Of a stretch of DNA of 7,552 bases, positions 5,507 to 7,552 are shown in pieces (position 1 is the first letter of the stretch; the number at the start of each line of letters is the position of its first letter). Source of the stretch: Thermoplasmatales archaeon UBA582 (GTDB lineage Archaea > Thermoplasmatota > Thermoplasmata > Thermoplasmatales > Thermoplasmataceae); assembly GCA_002502705.1 (NCBI GenBank), contig DAQB01000078.1, positions 6,333 to 13,884 of the forward strand. Reading direction: 5' to 3'. The position numbers and the translations under genes were made by a program. The notes below the pieces were generated by a model. That model ran no database searches. It was not told the DNA's origin and saw only the letters and a program-made list of their open reading frames with translations.

Positions 5507-7552
5507 GTGAAAAGTACAATAACCGCTAAAGGAAAGGATAAAGCAGTGGGCGTTGTAATAGGTGCGCTTTTGCTCACGGTTATACTTTTCGCTTTTCTAA
5601 CTGCTTACATTTTGTATTATGTCCCGTCCACAGAGCAGACTAATGCTAGCTCGTCCATCACCGACAGAGAAAATGGATTTATCGGGTTAACGCAGAGCTT
5701 AAATAATGCACAATATGAAGGCTCATACGTCTCGCAGGTTGTCCCTCTTGGTTATTCAGGTGTCCCTCCTTTTTCACAGCCATCGTCATCATCGATTTCA
5801 TATCAAAACAATACTTCCTTGTTCTTAGGCTATCTTAATTATACTTTCAATGTTACACTTGTTAATTCCAGCCTCAGCAAAACTCTTAATCCTAATGAGA
5901 TAGCTGTTTTGCCTATTTCGATCAATGTTCCAGCAAATGAACCCAAGTTCTTCAACGTTGAACTTTCAATCGATAGTAACACTTATTCAGCATATGAAAA
6001 CCCCGATCTTACGAATATCTTATTTATGTACCAAAACGGTACTGTGATCCCTTCATGGCTGGAGAATAATGCTTCAAGCACCAAATCTTCAAGTATTTAT
6101 TGGTTGAAACTCAATGGCGTTTCATCAGGCACAACAATAACTGCCGACATGGTATTCCTGCCCGTCGATATTAACATTATGAACAAGTATCAGACGGGTG
6201 AAGCTCCGCAGTGCTCTCCTATTTACGGGGAATACAACGACATAGCAAACGTTCTCAGTCCAGGACTGGAATATCAAATTTATTATGACAGTTCTGGTAC
6301 ATTTGATAGTTCGGGTTATCAAAATTATTTGTATAATGCAAATATGGCAAATGGCACTTTAATAACAGAAAATACTGCCCACTTCAAATCTAGTACTTTA
6401 CCCTTTAATACTAGCTTGGTTGGAGTTAATTGTTCAGTTAATGGAAAAAGCAAAAATAATGTTATTATAAATTATCAGCATGGATACACTGGTGGAAAAA
6501 GCTACCCCTGTCCTCCCGTTACAACCCCTAAAAAGTCTTTTCTGATCAAAATGCTTGGTTTTGCTGAGATTAATACGACCTCAACGGTCATATACGGTGC
6601 TACTGACGATGGTATGGCAGTAGGTTATACTACGTATACTGGATCCGAGAACGGTCAGAATTGGCTTGGGGAGCCATCAAACCCAAATAATCTGATTAAT
6701 GAGTATAAATTACAAGGGTTTTCCAAATACCACAAAACGTTTAACTGCAGGAATGGCACTTACCCAATAGAAATGGATTATTTCCAGGATGGGGGAAACG
6801 CATATACGGCACTATGGTCTAACTATCCAATAACATATTATCACCCAATATTTCCGGCTGGTGGTTTGGTTCCAACTGTTACCTTGGGTAAAGTCTCTTT
6901 GGAGAGAATTACCACTGTACCAATCACAATAACCAACACCCAGGATCAATCCGAACCCCATACTTATCAGCAGAATATCACAGTGCAAAATTCACTTTAC
7001 AGCAAATATGAGGCAGGTTCCCTGCAGAACATTATTTTTATATACCAGAATGGAACGATAATACCATCGTGGCTTGAATCAGGTAATACTAATACCTCAT
7101 CCTCCTCAATCTATTGGCTTTCAATGTATGGAATGCCAGCACTTGCTAGCGAGAAAATATATATGGTTCTTCTGCCCAAATACATGGATATGTTGAATAA
7201 TTTCAGAACTGGGGAGAACCCGTCCTTGTCTTCGATCTATGGTGAATATGATGATGGATCCAGCGTATTCGTTGATTATTATTCCGGTTCATCGCTTTCG
7301 AAATGGCAACCGGAAGGTTCCGCTTCTGGATTAATATCTAATGCACCATCCGGTTCTCCTGGTGGTATTGAAGCTTTTTATGCTGCTAGTGCAAATGGTG
7401 ACTATCTCTATACAAATGCCAGCTATAATCCATCTTCTAATTACATCATTCAATATTACGTCTATACAACCGGCCTTGGAGATTTCTTTTTTTCAAGCAG
7501 CGCATCTGGACATGGCCAGATGTCGAGGCTGGATTCGAGAGCCGGTTGCTAT
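5507..7552 (+). CDS. Partial surface protein: pilin-like anchor, DUF2341, PA14-like, DUF2341, lectin-like start
   Basis: A frame of 682 codons starts at GTG 5507 and is open to the right edge, so the C-terminus is missing. No in-frame ATG or GTG lies upstream nearby. GTG 5546 is an alternative but would remove the basic residues before the membrane segment. Residues 8-39 (KGKDKAVG, then a VVIGALLL helix) resemble the archaeal type IV pilin N-terminus (typically KAVSPVIG...), suggesting export as a pilin-like or N-anchored protein. Two DUF2341-like domains cover about 132-245 and 468-583. Between them 253-447 is PA14-like, with GLEYQIYY, TDDG (366-369) and a closing segment GTYPIEMDYFQDGG...LWS. 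From 587 a D-YYSGSSLSKW motif resembles the start of concanavalin/LamG-like domains that often follow DUF2341. The protein is rich in sequons and has five cysteines. I infer a carbohydrate-binding adhesin at the cell surface. Confidence 0.85.
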   Translation, partial: MKSTITAKGKDKAVGVVIGALLLTVILFAFLTAYILYYVPSTEQTNASSSITDRENGFIGLTQSLNNAQYEGSYVSQVVPLGYSGVPPFSQPSSSSISYQNNTSLFLGYLNYTFNVTLVNSSLSKTLNPNEIAVLPISINVPANEPKFFNVELSIDSNTYSAYENPDLTNILFMYQNGTVIPSWLENNASSTKSSSIYWLKLNGVSSGTTITADMVFLPVDINIMNKYQTGEAPQCSPIYGEYNDIANVLSPGLEYQIYYDSSGTFDSSGYQNYLYNANMANGTLITENTAHFKSSTLPFNTSLVGVNCSVNGKSKNNVIINYQHGYTGGKSYPCPPVTTPKKSFLIKMLGFAEINTTSTVIYGATDDGMAVGYTTYTGSENGQNWLGEPSNPNNLINEYKLQGFSKYHKTFNCRNGTYPIEMDYFQDGGNAYTALWSNYPITYYHPIFPAGGLVPTVTLGKVSLERITTVPITITNTQDQSEPHTYQQNITVQNSLYSKYEAGSLQNIIFIYQNGTIIPSWLESGNTNTSSSSIYWLSMYGMPALASEKIYMVLLPKYMDMLNNFRTGENPSLSSIYGEYDDGSSVFVDYYSGSSLSKWQPEGSASGLISNAPSGSPGGIEAFYAASANGDYLYTNASYNPSSNYIIQYYVYTTGLGDFFFSSSASGHGQMSRLDSRAGCY
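5900..6241 (+). repeat. DUF2341-like domain, first copy
   Basis: Residues 132-245 of the right-hand protein. Landmarks are the opening strand IAVLPISINV, the core ILFMYQNGTVIPSWLE, the SSSIYWLKL strand and the end motif TGEAP...IYGEYND. In the DUF2341 family the core normally reads like 'D-I-R-F-x-D-x-x-G-x-x-L-P-Y-W-I-E', which this matches in spacing (x-x-G-T-V-I-P-S-W-L-E). The function of the family is unknown; it is usually found in exported multi-domain proteins near lectin-like domains. Confidence 0.7.
6263..6847 (+). other. PA14-like domain coding region
   Basis: Residues 253-447. PA14 domains are beta-barrels found in adhesins, glycosidases and toxins, and many bind sugars. The start GLEYQIYYDSSG, the TDDG motif (366-369; adjacent Asp residues bind calcium and sugar in yeast flocculin-type PA14) and the end GTYPIEMDYFQDGGNAYTAL fit the family pattern. 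About 100 residues separate the opening YY from TDDG, more than I expect for a minimal PA14. That stretch contains two of the cysteines, so an insertion is likely. A fourth cysteine sits shortly after TDDG, in FNCRNG. Confidence 0.6.
6908..7255 (+). repeat. DUF2341-like domain, second copy
   Basis: Residues 468-583. The last 78 residues align without gaps to the first copy, with about half of positions identical by eye: shared stretches include YQNGT, IPSWLE, SSSIYWL, TGE-x-P and IYGEY. The matching DNA has diverged strongly, so the duplication is old. The segment after it (from about 7265) resembles the opening of a concanavalin/LamG-like lectin domain cut by the window edge. Confidence 0.75.

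Noticed and set aside
6125..6322. Minus-strand frame of 65 codons
   Set aside because: Antisense to the DUF2341/PA14 region of the long plus-strand frame, which has recognisable domains and no stops to the edge.

Overview
The window looks like a chromosomal piece of an archaeon, most likely of the Thermoplasmata/Thermoplasmatales group (acidophiles such as Thermoplasma, Ferroplasma, Picrophilus or Cuniculiplasma). The evidence is moderate to low GC, AT-rich TATA-like boxes about 25-31 bases upstream of start codons with no Shine-Dalgarno site (a leaderless archaeal layout), an archaeal type IV pilin-like N-terminus, and large Ser/Thr/Asn-rich surface proteins built from modules with the 'F-x-E-x-G-L-P-x-G-T-x-W' motif, which I associate from memory with Thermoplasmata. 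The genus cannot be fixed from the sequence alone.

Layout: (1) positions 1-91, minus strand: the first 30 codons of an unrecognised, acidic, probably soluble protein that runs off the left edge. (2) 138-1364, minus: a complete membrane-bound family 2 glycosyltransferase of the processive hyaluronan synthase/NodC/cellulose synthase type. (3) 1365-1635: a divergent promoter region with a box for each flanking gene. (4) 1636-5223, plus: a 1195-residue, cysteine-free, heavily sequon-decorated surface protein with an N-terminal signal peptide, 13 tandem modules and a C-terminal transmembrane anchor. (5) 5224-5506: an intergenic stretch with a strong TATA-like box. (6) 5507-7552, plus: an open frame starting at GTG and running off the right edge. 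It encodes a second surface protein with a pilin-like N-terminal membrane segment, then DUF2341-like, PA14-like and second DUF2341-like domains, and the start of what looks like a concanavalin/LamG-type lectin domain.

Taken together this looks like a cell-envelope locus. A polysaccharide-making or sugar-transferring enzyme is divergent from a long glycosylated stalk-like protein, followed by a putative carbohydrate-binding adhesin. The domain calls come from motif recognition by eye. The idea that the three proteins work together (surface glycan, glycoprotein stalk, lectin adhesin) is inference from proximity. No RNA genes, CRISPR arrays or insertion sequences were seen.
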